In this document: piece after piece, positions 10,002 to 21,810 of the stretch
Position numbering within the stretch: position 1 is the first letter of the stretch
Layout: every line of letters begins with the position of its first letter
DNA from: Gibbula magus
Taxonomy: Eukaryota; Mollusca; Gastropoda; Trochida; Trochidae
Direction of reading: 5' to 3'
DNA: 64,000 nt
NCBI GenBank assembly: GCA_936450465.1
Contig: CAKZFU010000074.1
Coordinates: 45,469-109,468, forward strand
The notes under the pieces: generated by a model
What the model was told of the DNA's origin: nothing
Seen by the model: the letters and a program-made list of their open reading frames with translations, nothing else
The model's database searches: none
Position numbers and translations under genes: made by a program

Positions 10002-13000
10002 ATTCCTGTAGGCCCAATTTTGGGCCAAAAGTCACTTTGGCCTAGACAACTTTTGATGGTCTCCTATGGAAGCTCACATCCTGCCGGTCGCATAGACGCA
10101 TTCACTTTTGGAATCGGTTGCCGTCTTATCGGCAACCCGTGCCGTTAAGCTCATGCCCAAAAATGGGCCAAAAGGTGACTTTGGCCTAGACAACTTTTGA
10201 TGGTCTCCTATGGAAGGTCTCATCCTGTCGGTCGCATAGACGCGTTCACTTTTGGAATCGGTGACCGTCTTATGGGCAAACCGTGCCGTTATAGTCATTC
10301 CTGTAGGCCCAATTTTGGGCCAAAAGTCACTTTGGCCTAGACAACTTTTGATGGTCTCCTATGGAAGCTCACATCCTGCCGGTCGCATAGACGCATTCAC
10401 TTTTGGAATCGGTTGCCGTCTTATCGGCAACCCGTGCCGTTAAGCTCATGCCCAAAAATGGGCCAAAAGGTGACTTTGGCCTAGACAACTTTTGATGGTC
10501 TCCTATGGAAGGTCTCATCCTGTCGGTCGCATAGACGCGTTCACTTTTGGAATCGGTGACCGTCTTATGGGCAAACCGTGCCATTATATTCATTCCTGTA
10601 GGCCCAATTTTGGGCCAAAAGTCACTTTGGCCTAGACAACTTTTGATGGTCTCCTATGGAAGCTCACATCCTGCCGGTCGCATAGACGCATTCACTTTTG
10701 GAATCGGTTGCCGTCTTATCGGCAACCCGTGCCGTTAAGCTCATGCCCAAAAATGGGCCAAAAGGTGACTTTGGCCTAGACAACTTTTGATGGTCTCCTA
10801 TGGAAGGTCTCATCCTGTCGGTCGCATAGACGCGTTCACTTTTGGAATCGGTGACCGTCTTATGGGCAAACCGTGCCGTTATAGTCATTCCTGTAGGCCC
10901 AATTTTGGGCCAAAAGTCACTTTGGCCTAGACAACTTTTGATGGTCTCCTATGGAAGCTCACATCCTGCCGGTCGCATAGACGCATTCACTTTTGGAATC
11001 GGTTGCCGTCTTATCGGCAACCCGTGCCGTTAAGCTCATGCCCAAAAATGGGCCAAAAGGTGACTTTGGCCTAGACAACTTTTGATGGTCTCCTATGGAA
11101 GGTCTCATCCTGTCGGTCGCATAGACGCGTTCACTTTTGGAATCGGTGACCGTCTTATGGGCAAACCGTGCCGTTATAGTCAATCCTGTAGGCCCAATTT
11201 TGGGCCAAAAGTCACTTTGGCCTAGACAACTTTTGATGGTCTCCTATGGAAGCTCACATCCTGCCGGTCGCATAGACGCATTCACTTTTGGAATCGGTTG
11301 CCGTCTTATCGGCAACCCGTTCCGTTAAGCTCATGCCCAAAAATGGGCCAAAAGGTGACTTTGGCCTAGACAACTTTTGATGGTCTCCTATGGAAGGTCT
11401 CATCCTGTCGGTCGCATAGACGCGTTCACTTTTGGAATCGGTGACCGTCTTATGGGCAAACCGTGCCGTTATAGTCATTCCTGTAGGCCCAATTTTGGGC
11501 CAAAAGTCACTTTGGCCTAGACAACTTTTGATGGTCTCCTATGGAAGCTCACATCCTGCCGGTCGCATAGACGCATTCACTTTTGGAATCGGTTGCCGTC
11601 TTATCGGCAACCCGTGCCGTTAAGCTCATGCCCAAAAATGGGCCAAAAGGTGACTTTGGCCTAGACAACTTTTGATGGTCTCCTATGGAAGGTCTCATCC
11701 TGTCGGTCGCATAGACGCGTTCACTTTTGGAATCGGTGACCGTCTTATGGGCAAACCGTGCCGTTATAGTCATTCCTGTAGGCCCAATTTTGGGCCAAAA
11801 GTCACTTTGGCCTAGACAACTTTTGATGGTCTCCTATGGAAGCTCACATCCTGCCGGTCGCATAGACGCATTCACTTTTGGAATCGGTTGCCGTCTTATC
11901 GGCAACCCGTGCCGTTAAGCTCATGCCCAAAAATGGGCCAAAAGGTGACTTTGGCCTAGACAACTTTTGATGGTCTCCTATGGAAGGTCTCATCCTGTCG
12001 GTCGCATAGACGCGTTCACTTTTGGAATCGGTGACCGTCTTATGGGCAAACCGTGCCATTATATTCATTCCTGTAGGCCCAATTTTGGGCCAAAAGTCAC
12101 TTTGGCCTAGACAACTTTTGATGGTCTCCTATGGAAGCTCACATCCTGCCGGTCGCATAGACGCATTCACTTTTGGAATCGGTTGCCGTCTTATCGGCAA
12201 CCCGTGCCGTTAAGCTCATGCCCAAAAATGGGCCAAAAGGTGACTTTGGCCTAGACAACTTTTGATGGTCTCCTATGGAAGGTCTCATCCTGTCGGTCGC
12301 ATAGACGCGTTCACTTTTGGAATCGGTGACCGTCTTATGGGCAAACCGTGCCGTTATAGTCATTCCTGTAGGCCCAATTTTGGGCCAAAAGTCACTTTGG
12401 CCTAGACAACTTTTGATGGTCTCCTATGGAAGCTCACATCCTGCCGGTCGCATAGACGCATTCACTTTTGGAATCGGTTGCCGTCTTATCGGCAACCCGT
12501 GCCGTTAAGCTCATGCCCAAAAATGGGCCAAAAGGTGACTTTGGCCTAGACAACTTTTGATGGTCTCCTATGGAAGGTCTCATCCTGTCGGTCGCATAGA
12601 CGCGTTCACTTTTGGAATCGGTGACCGTCTTATGGGCAAACCGTGCCGTTATAGTCAATCCTGTAGGCCCAATTTTGGGCCAAAAGTCACTTTGGCCTAG
12701 ACAACTTTTGATGGTCTCCTATGGAAGCTCACATCCTGCCGGTCGCATAGACGCATTCACTTTTGGAATCGGTTGCCGTCTTATCGGCAACCCGTTCCGT
12801 TAAGCTCATGCCCAAAAATGGGCCAAAAGGTGACTTTGGCCTAGACAACTTTTGATGGTCTCCTATGGAAGGTCTCATCCTGTCGGTCGCATAGACGCGT
12901 TCACTTTTGGAATCGGTGACCGTCTTATGGGCAAACCGTGCCGTTATAGTCATTCCTGTAGGCCCAATTTTGGGCCAAAAGTCACTTTGGCCTAGACAAC

Positions 13001-13530
13001 TTTTGATGGTCTCCTATGGAAGCTCACATCCTGCCGGTCGCATAGACGCATTCACTTTTGGAATCGGTTGCCGTCTTATCGGCAACCCGTGCCGTTAAGC
13101 TCATGCCCAAAAATGGGCCAAAAGGTGACTTTGGCCTAGACAACTTTTGATGGTCTCCTATGGAAGGTCTCATCCTGTCGGTCGCATAGACGCGTTCACT
13201 TTTGGAATCGGTGACCGTCTTATGGGCAAACCGTGCCGTTATAGTCATTCCTGTAGGCCCAATTTTGGGCCAAAAGTCACTTTGGCCTAGACAACTTTTG
13301 ATGGTCTCCTATGGAAGCTCACATCCTGCCGGTCGCATAGACGCATTCACTTTTGGAATCGGTTGCCGTCTTATCGGCAACCCGTGCCGTTAAGCTCATG
13401 CCCAAAAATGGGCCAAAAGGTGACTTTGGCCTAGACAACTTTTGATGGTCTCCTATGGAAGGTCTCATCCTGTCGGTCGCATAGACGCGTTCACTTTTGG
13501 AATCGGTGACCGTCTTATGGGCAAACCGTG
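10002..13530 (+). repeat. 1475-bp (5-dimer) higher-order repeat
   Basis: Linked variants recur at 1475 bp: GTGCCATTATATTC at 10,583 and 12,058, TCAATCCTG at 11,183 and 12,658, CCCGTTCCG at 11,321 and 12,796. By eye, about 10,002-12,054 matches 11,477-13,529 without a difference. The first variant then recurs at 13,828 (1770 bp later) and 15,008 (1180 bp later), so further copies were rearranged by whole dimers. Confidence 0.8.
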
Positions 13531-16500
13531 CCGTTATAGTCATTCCTGTAGGCCCAATTTTGGGCCAAAAGTCACTTTGGCCTAGACAACTTTTGATGGT
13601 CTCCTATGGAAGCTCACATCCTGCCGGTCGCATAGACGCATTCACTTTTGGAATCGGTTGCCGTCTTATCGGCAACCCGTGCCGTTAAGCTCATGCCCAA
13701 AAATGGGCCAAAAGGTGACTTTGGCCTAGACAACTTTTGATGGTCTCCTATGGAAGGTCTCATCCTGTCGGTCGCATAGACGCGTTCACTTTTGGAATCG
13801 GTGACCGTCTTATGGGCAAACCGTGCCATTATATTCATTCCTGTAGGCCCAATTTTGGGCCAAAAGTCACTTTGGCCTAGACAACTTTTGATGGTCTCCT
13901 ATGGAAGCTCACATCCTGCCGGTCGCATAGACGCATTCACTTTTGGAATCGGTTGCCGTCTTATCGGCAACCCGTGCCGTTAAGCTCATGCCCAAAAATG
14001 GGCCAAAAGGTGACTTTGGCCTAGACAACTTTTGATGGTCTCCTATGGAAGGTCTCATCCTGTCGGTCGCATAGACGCGTTCACTTTTGGAATCGGTGAC
14101 CGTCTTATGGGCAAACCGTGCCGTTATAGTCATTCCTGTAGGCCCAATTTTGGGCCAAAAGTCACTTTGGCCTAGACAACTTTTGATGGTCTCCTATGGA
14201 AGCTCACATCCTGCCGGTTGCATAGACGCATTCACTTTTGGAATCGGTTGCCGTCTTATCGGCAACCCGTGCCGTTAAGCTCATGCCCAAAAATGGGCCA
14301 AAAGGTGACTTTGGCCTAGACAACTTTTGATGGTCTCCTATGGAAGGTCTCATCCTGTCGGTCGCATAGACGCGTTCACTTTTGGAATCGGTGACCGTCT
14401 TATGGGCAAACCGTGCCGTTATAGTGATTCCTGTAGGCCCAATTTTGGGCCAAAAGTCACTTTGGCCTAGACAACTTTTGATGGTCTCCTATGGAAGCTC
14501 ACATCCTGCCGGTCGCATAGACGCATTCACTTTTGGAATCGGTTGCCGTCTTATCGGCAACCCGTGCCGTTAAGCTCATGCCCAAAAATGGGCCAAAAGG
14601 TGACTTTGGCCTAGACAACTTTTGATGGTCTCCTATGGAAGGTCTCATCCTGTCGGTCGCATAGACGCGTTCACTTTTGGAATCGGTGACCGTCTTATGG
14701 GCAAACCGTGCCGTTATAGTCATTCCTGTAGGCCCAATTTTGGGCCAAAAGTCACTTTGGCCTAGACAACTTTTGATGGTCTCCTATGGAAGCTCACATC
14801 CTGCCGGTCGCATAGACGCATTCACTTTTGGAATCGGTTGCCGTCTTATCGGCAACCCGTGCCGTTAAGCTCATGCCCAAAAATGGGCCAAAAGGTGACT
14901 TTGGCCTAGACAACTTTTGATGGTCTCCTATGGAAGGTCTCATCCTGTCGGTCGCATAGACGCGTTCACTTTTGGAATCGGTGACCGTCTTATGGGCAAA
15001 CCGTGCCATTATATTCATTCCTGTAGGCCCAATTTTGGGCCAAAAGTCACTTTGGCCTAGACAACTTTTGATGGTCTCCTATGGAAGCTCACATCCTGCC
15101 GGTCGCATAGACGCATTCACTTTTGGAATCGGTTGCCGTCTTATCGGCAACCCGTGCCGTTAAGCTCATGCCCAAAAATGGGCCAAAAGGTGACTTTGGC
15201 CTAGACAACTTTTGATGGTCTCCTATGGAAGGTCTCATCCTGTCGGTCGCATAGACGCGTTCACTTTTGGAATCGGTGACCGTCTTATGGGCAAACCGTG
15301 CCGTTATAGTCATTCCTGTAGGCCCAATTTTGGGCCAAAAGTCACTTTGGCCTAGACAACTTTTGATGGTCTCCTATGGAAGCTCACATCCTGCCGGTCG
15401 CATAGACGCATTCACTTTTGGAATCGGTTGCCGTCTTATCGGCAACCCGTGCCGTTAAGCTCATGCCCAAAAATGGGCCAAAAGGTGACTTTGGCCTAGA
15501 CAACTTTTGATGGTCTCCTATGGAAGGTCTCATCCTGTCGGTCGCATAGACGCGTTCACTTTTGGAATCGGTGACCGTCTTATGGGCAAACCGTGCCGTT
15601 ATAGTCATTCCTGTAGGCCCAATTTTGGGCCAAAAGTCACTTTGGCCTAGACAACTTTTGATGGTCTCCTATGGAAGCTCACATCCTGCCGGTCGCATAG
15701 ACGCATTCACTTTTGGAATCGGTTGCCGTCTTATCGGCAACCCGTGCCGTTAAGCTCATGCCCAAAAATGGGCCAAAAGGTGACTTTGGCCTAGACAACT
15801 TTTGATGGTCTCCTATGGAAGGTCTCATCCTGTCGGTCGCATAGACGCGTTCACTTTTGGAATCGGTGACCGTCTTATAGGCAAACCGTGCCGTTATAGT
15901 CATTCCTGTAGGCCCAATTTTGGGCCAAAAGTCACTTTGGCCTAGACAACTTTTGATGGTCTCCTATGGAAGCTCACATCCTGCCGGTCGCATAGACGCA
16001 TTCACTTTTGGAATCGGTTGCCGTCTTATCGGCAACCCGTGCCGTTAAGCTCATGCCCAAAAATGGGCCAAAAGGTGACTTTGGCCTAGACAACTTTTGA
16101 TGGTCTCCTATGGAAGGTCTCATCCTGTCGGTCGCATAGACGCGTTCACTTTTGGAATCGGTGACCCTCTTATGGGCAAACCGTGCCGTTATATTTATTC
16201 CTGTAGGCCCAATTTTGGGCCAAAAGTCACTTTGGCCTAGACAACTGTTGATGGTCTCCTATGGAAGCTCACATCCTGCCGGTCGCATAGACGCATTCAC
16301 TTTTGGAATCGGTTGCCGTCTTATCGGCAACCCGTGCCGTTAAGCTCATGCCCAAAAATGGGCCAAAAGGTGACTTTGGCCTAGACAACTTTTGATGGTC
16401 TCCTATGGAAGGTCTCATCCTGTCGGTCGCATAGACGCGTTCACTTTTGGAATCGGTGACCGTCTTATGGGCAAACCGTGCCGTTATAGTCATTCCTGTA

Positions 16501-17110
16501 GGCCCAATTTTGGGCCAAAAGTCACTTTGGCCTAGACAACTTTTGATGGTCTCCTATGGAAGCTCACATCCTGCCGGACGCATAGACGCATTCACTTTTG
16601 GAATCGGTTGCCGTCTTATCGGCAACCCGTGCCGTTAAGCTCATGCCCAAAAATGGGCCAAAAGGTGACTTTGGCCTAGACAACTTTTGATGGTATCCTA
16701 TGGAAGGTCTCATCCTGTCGGTCGCATAGACGCGTTCACTTTTGGAATCGGTGACCGTCTTATTGGCAAACCGTGCCGTTATAGTCATTCCTGTAGGCCC
16801 AATTTTGGGCCAAAAGTCACTTTGGCCTAGACAACTTTTGATGGTCTCCTATGGAAGCTCACATCCTGCCGGTCGCATAGACGCATTCACTTTTGGAATC
16901 GGTTGCCGTCTTATCGGCAACCCGTGCCGTTAAGCTCATGCCCAAAAATGGGCCAAAAGGTGACTTTGGCCTAGACAACTTTTGATGGTCTCCTATGGAA
17001 GGTCTCATCCTGTCGGTCGCATAGACGCGTTCACTTTTGGAATCGGTGACCGTCTTATGGGCAAACCGTGCCGTTATAGTCATTCCTGTAGGCCCAATTT
17101 TGGGCCAAAA
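13531..17110 (+). repeat. Dimers with variants of the 1475-bp block
   Basis: Continuation of the regular array. The GTGCCATTATATTC variant is at 13,828 and 15,008. GGTTGCATAG plus TAGTGATTCC are linked at 14,216 and 14,425 as at the window start. Private changes include TTATAGGC at 15,880, GTGACCCTCTT near 16,168, ATATTTATTCC near 16,195 and ACAACTGTTG near 16,247. The pair CCGGACG (16,578) and GGTATCC (16,695) appears here first and returns near 20.1 and 21.0 kb. Confidence 0.8.
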
Positions 17111-17254
17111 GTCACTATGGCCTAGACAACTTTTGATGGTCTCCTATGGAAGCTCACATCCTGCCGGTCGCATAGACGCATTCACTTTTGGAATCGGTTG
17201 CCGTCTTATCGGCAACCCGTGCCGTTAAGCTCATGCCCAAAAATGGGCCAAAAG

Positions 17255-17398
17255 GTGACTTTGGCCTAGACAACTTTTGATGGTCTCCTATGGAAGCTCA
17301 CATCCTGCCGGTCGCATAGACGCATTCACTTTTGGAATCGGTTGCCGTCTTATCGGCAACCCGTGCCGTTAAGCTCATGCCCAAAAATGGGCCAAAAG
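17255..17398 (+). repeat. Extra A monomer (AA slip), first of a pair
   Basis: A at 17,111-17,254 is followed by a second full-length A. It lies 486 bp before a B with the rare TCATGCTGTCGG variant (17,741), the same arrangement as the AA at 18,874. The two AA slips are copies of one event carried by a later duplication. Confidence 0.9.
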
Positions 17399-18873
17399 GT
17401 GACTTTGGCCTAGACAACTTTTGATGGTCTCCTATGGAAGGTCTCATCCTGTCGGTCGCATAGACGCGTTCACTTTTGGAATCGGTGACCGTCTTATGGG
17501 CAAACCGTGCCGTTATAGTCATTCCTGTAGGCCCAATTTTGGGCCAAAAGTCACTTTGGCCTAGACAACTTTTGATGGTCTCCTATGGAAGCTCACATCC
17601 TGCCGGTCGCATAGACGCATTCACTTTTGGAATCGGTTGCCGTCTTATCGGCAACCCGTGCCGTTAAGCTCATGCCCAAAAATGGGCCAAAAGGTGACTT
17701 TGGCCTAGACAACTTTTGATGGTCTCCTATGGAAGGTCTCATGCTGTCGGTCGCATAGACGCGTTCACTTTTGGAATCGGTGACCGTCTTATGGGCAAAC
17801 CGTGCCGTTATAGTCATTCCTGTAGGCCCAATTTTGGGCCAAAAGTCACTTTGGCCTAGACAACTTTTGATGGTCTCCTATGGAAGCTCACATCCTGCCG
17901 GTCGCATAGACGCATTCACTTTTGGAATCGGTTGCCGTCTTATCGGCAACCCGTGCCGTTAAGCTCATGCCCAAAAATGGGCCAAAAGGTGACTTTGGCC
18001 TAGACAACTTTTGATGGTCTCCTATGGAAGGTCTCATCCTGTCGGTCGCATAGACGCGTTCACTTTTGGAATCGGTGACCGTCTTATGGGCAAACCGTGC
18101 CGTTATAGTCATTCCTGTAGGCCCAATTTTGGGCCAAAAGTCACTTTGGCCTAGACAACTTTTGATGGTCTCCTATGGAAGCTCACATCCTGCCGGTCGC
18201 ATAGACGCATTCACTTTTGGAATCGGTTGCCGTCTTATCGGCAACCCGTGCCGTTAAGCTCATGCCCAAAAATGGGCCAAAAGGTGACTTTGGCCTAGAC
18301 AACTTTTGATGGTCTCCTATGGAAGGTCTCATCCTGTCGGTCGCATAGACGCGTTCACTTTTGGAATCGGTGACCGTCTTATGGGCAAACCGTGCCGTTA
18401 TAGTCATTCCTGTAGGCCCAATTTTGGGCCAAAAGTCACTTTGGCCTAGACAACTTTTGATGGTCTCCTATGGAAGCTCACATCCTGCCGGTCGCATAGA
18501 CGCATTCACTTTTGGAATCGGTTGCCGTCTTATCGGCAACCCGTGCCGTTAAGCTCATGCCCAAAAATGGGCCAAAAGGTGACTTTGGCCTAGACAACTT
18601 TTGATGGTCTCCTATGGAAGGTCTCATGCTGTCGGTCGCATAGACGCGTTCACTTTTGGAATCGGTGACCGTCTTATGGGCAAACCGTGCCGTTATAGTC
18701 ATTCCTGTAGGCCCAATTTTGGGCCAAAAGTCACTTTGGCCTAGACAACTTTTGATGGTCTCCTATGGAAGCTCACATCCTGCCGGTCGCATAGACGCAT
18801 TCACTTTTGGAATCGGTTGCCGTCTTATCGGCAACCCGTGCCGTTAAGCTCATGCCCAAAAATGGGCCAAAAG

Positions 18874-19017
18874 GTGACTTTGGCCTAGACAACTTTTGAT
18901 GGTCTCCTATGGAAGCTCACATCCTGCCGGTCGCATAGACGCATTCACTTTTGGAATCGGTTGCCGTCTTATCGGCAACCCGTGCCGTTAAGCTCATGCC
19001 CAAAAATGGGCCAAAAG
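18874..19017 (+). repeat. Extra A monomer (AA slip), second of a pair
   Basis: A full extra A monomer 1619 bp after the one at 17,255 (five dimers plus one A). The next TCATGCTGTCGG variant is at 19,360, again 486 bp downstream. A third copy of that variant at 18,626 lies 885 bp after the first without an AA. Confidence 0.9.
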
Positions 19018-20040
19018 GTGACTTTGGCCTAGACAACTTTTGATGGTCTCCTATGGAAGGTCTCATCCTGTCGGTCGCATAGACGCGTTCACTTTTGGAA
19101 TCGGTGACCGTCTTATGGGCAAACCGTGCCGTTATAGTCATTCCTGTAGGCCCAATTTTGGGCCAAAAGTCACTTTGGCCTAGACAACTTTTGAGGGTCT
19201 CCTATGGAAGCTCACATCCTGCCGGTCGCATAGACGCATTCACTTTTGGAATCGGTTGCCGTCTTATCGGCAACCCGTGCCGTTAAGCTCATGCCCAAAA
19301 ATGGGCCAAAAGGTGACTTTGGCCTAGACAACTTTTGATGGTCTCCTATGGAAGGTCTCATGCTGTCGGTCGCATAGACGCGTTCACTTTTGGAATCGGT
19401 GACCGTCTTATGGGCAAACCGTGCCGTTATAGTCATTCCTGTAGGCCCAATTTTGGGCCAAAAGTCACTTTGGCCTAGACAACTTTTGATGGTCTCCTAT
19501 GGAAGCTCACATCCTGCCGGTCGCATAGACGCATTCACTTTTGGAATCGGTTGCCGTCTTATCGGCAACCCGTGCCGTTAAGCTCATGCCCAAAAATGGG
19601 CCAAAAGGTGACTTTGGCCTAGACAACTTTTGATGGTCTCCTATGGAAGGTCTCATCCTGTCGGTCGCATAGACGCGTTCACTTTTGGAATCGGTGACCG
19701 TCTTATGGGCAAACCGTGCCGTTATAGTCATTCCTGTAGGCCCAATTTTGGGCCAAAAGTCACTTTGGCCTAGACAACTTTTGATGGTCTCCTATGGAAG
19801 CTCACATCCTGCCGGTCGCATAGACGCATTCACTTTTGGAATCGGTTGCCGTCTTATCGGCAACCCGTGCCGTTAAGCTCATGCCCAAAAATGGGCCAAA
19901 AGGTGACTTTGGCCTAGACAACTTTTGATGGTCTCCTATGGAAGGTCTCATCCTGTCGGTCGCATAGACGCGTTCACTTTTGGAATCGGTGACCGTCTTA
20001 TGGGCAAACCGTGCCGTTATAGTCATTCCTGTAGGCCCAA

Positions 20041-21810
20041 TTTTGGGGCAAAAGTCACTTTGGCCTAGACAACTTTTGATGGTCTCCTATGGAAGCTCAC
20101 ATCCTGCCGGACGCATAGACGCATTCACTTTTGGAATCGGTTGCCGTCTTATCGGCAACCCGTGCCGTTAAGCTCATGCCCAAAAATGGGCCAAAAGGTG
20201 ACTTTGGCCTAGACAACTTTTGATGGTATCCTATGGAAGGTCTCATCCTGTCGGTCGCATAGACGCGTTCACTTTTGGAATCGGTGACCGTCTTATGGGC
20301 AAACCGTGCCGTTATAGTCATTCCTGTAGGCCCAATTTTGGGCCAAGAGTCACTTTGGCCTAGACAACTTTTGATGGTCTCCTATGGAAGCTCACATCCT
20401 GCCGGTCGCATAGACGCATTCACTTTTGGAATCGGTTGCCGTCTTATCGGCAACCCGTGCCGTTAAGCTCATGCCCAAAAATGGGCCAAAAGGTGACTTT
20501 GGCCTAGACAACTTTTGATGGTCTCCTATGGAAGGTCTCATCCTGTCGGTCGCATAGACGCGTTCACTTTTGGAATCGGTGACCGTCTTATGGGCAAACC
20601 GTGCCGTTATAGTCATTCCTGTAGGCCCAATTTTGGGCCAAAAGTCACTTTGGCCTAGACAACTTTTGATGGTCTCCTATGGAAGCTCACATCCTGCCGG
20701 TCGCATAGACGCATTCACTTTTGGAATCGGTTGCCGTCTTATCGGCAACCCGTGCCGTTAAGCTCATGCCCAAAAATGGGCCAAAAGGTGACTTTGGCCT
20801 AGACAACTTTTGATGGTCTCCTATGGAAGGTCTCATCCTGTCGGTCGCATAGACGCGTTCACTTTTGGAATCGGTGACCGTCTTATGGGCAAACCGTGCC
20901 GTTATAGTCATTCCTGTAGGCCCAATTTTGGGGCAAAAGTCACTTTGGCCTAGACAACTTTTGATGGTCTCCTATGGAAGCTCACATCCTGCCGGACGCA
21001 TAGACGCATTCACTTTTGGAATCGGTTGCCGTCTTATCGGCAACCCGTGCCGTTAAGCTCATGCCCAAAAATGGGCCAAAAGGTGACTTTGGCCTAGACA
21101 ACTTTTGTTGGTATCCTATGGAAGGTCTCATCCTGTCGGTCGCATAGACGCGTTCACTTTTGGAATCGGTGACCGTCTTATGGGCAAACCGTGCCGTTAT
21201 AGTCATTCCTGTAGGCCCAATTTTGGGCCAAAAGTCACTTTGGCCTAGACAACTTTTGATGGTCTCCTATGGAAGCTCACATCCTGCCGGTCGCATAGAC
21301 GCATTCACTTTTGGAATCGGTTGCCGTCTTATCGGCAACCCGTGCCGTTAAGCTCATGCCAAAAAATGGGCCAAAAGGTGACTTTGGCCTAGACAACTTT
21401 TGATGGTCTCCTATGGAAGGTCTCATCCTGTCGGTCGCATAGACGCATTCACTTTTGGAATCGGTGACCGTCTTATGGGCAAACCGTGCCGTTATAGTCA
21501 TTCCTGTAGGCCCAATTTTGGGCCAAAAGTCACTTTGGCCTAGACAACTTTTGATGGTCTCCTATGGAAGCTCACATCCTGCCGGTCGCATAGACGCATT
21601 CACTTTTGGAATCGGTTGCCGTCTTATCGGCAACCCGTGCCGTTAAGCTCATGCCCAAAAATGGGCCAAAAGGTGACTTTGGCCTAGACAACTTTTGATG
21701 GTCTCCTATGGAAGGTCTCATCCTGTCGGTCGCATAGACGCGTTCACTTTTGGAATCGGTGACCGTCTTATGGGCAAACCGTGCCGTTATAGTCATTCCT
21801 GTAGGCCCAA
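20041..21810 (+). repeat. 885-bp (3-dimer) tandem duplication
   Basis: Three linked variants repeat at 885 bp: TTTTGGGGCAAAA (20,041 and 20,926), CCGGACG (20,111 and 20,996) and GGTATCC (20,228 and 21,113). Private differences are GGCCAAGAGTC near 20,346, TTTTGTTGG near 21,108 and an A-run change near 21,360. The CCGGACG plus GGTATCC pair also occurs at 16,578 and 16,695, which marks the source lineage. Confidence 0.75.

Larger units (their letters stand above)
17255..19900 (+). repeat. 1619-bp duplication carrying the AA slips
   Basis: Both AA junctions and the linked ATGCTG variants are offset by 1619 bp, so the block was amplified after the slip arose. The outer limits are uncertain because the flanking dimers are near consensus. 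One private change in the second copy is TTGAGGGTCTCC near 19,194. Confidence 0.65.
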
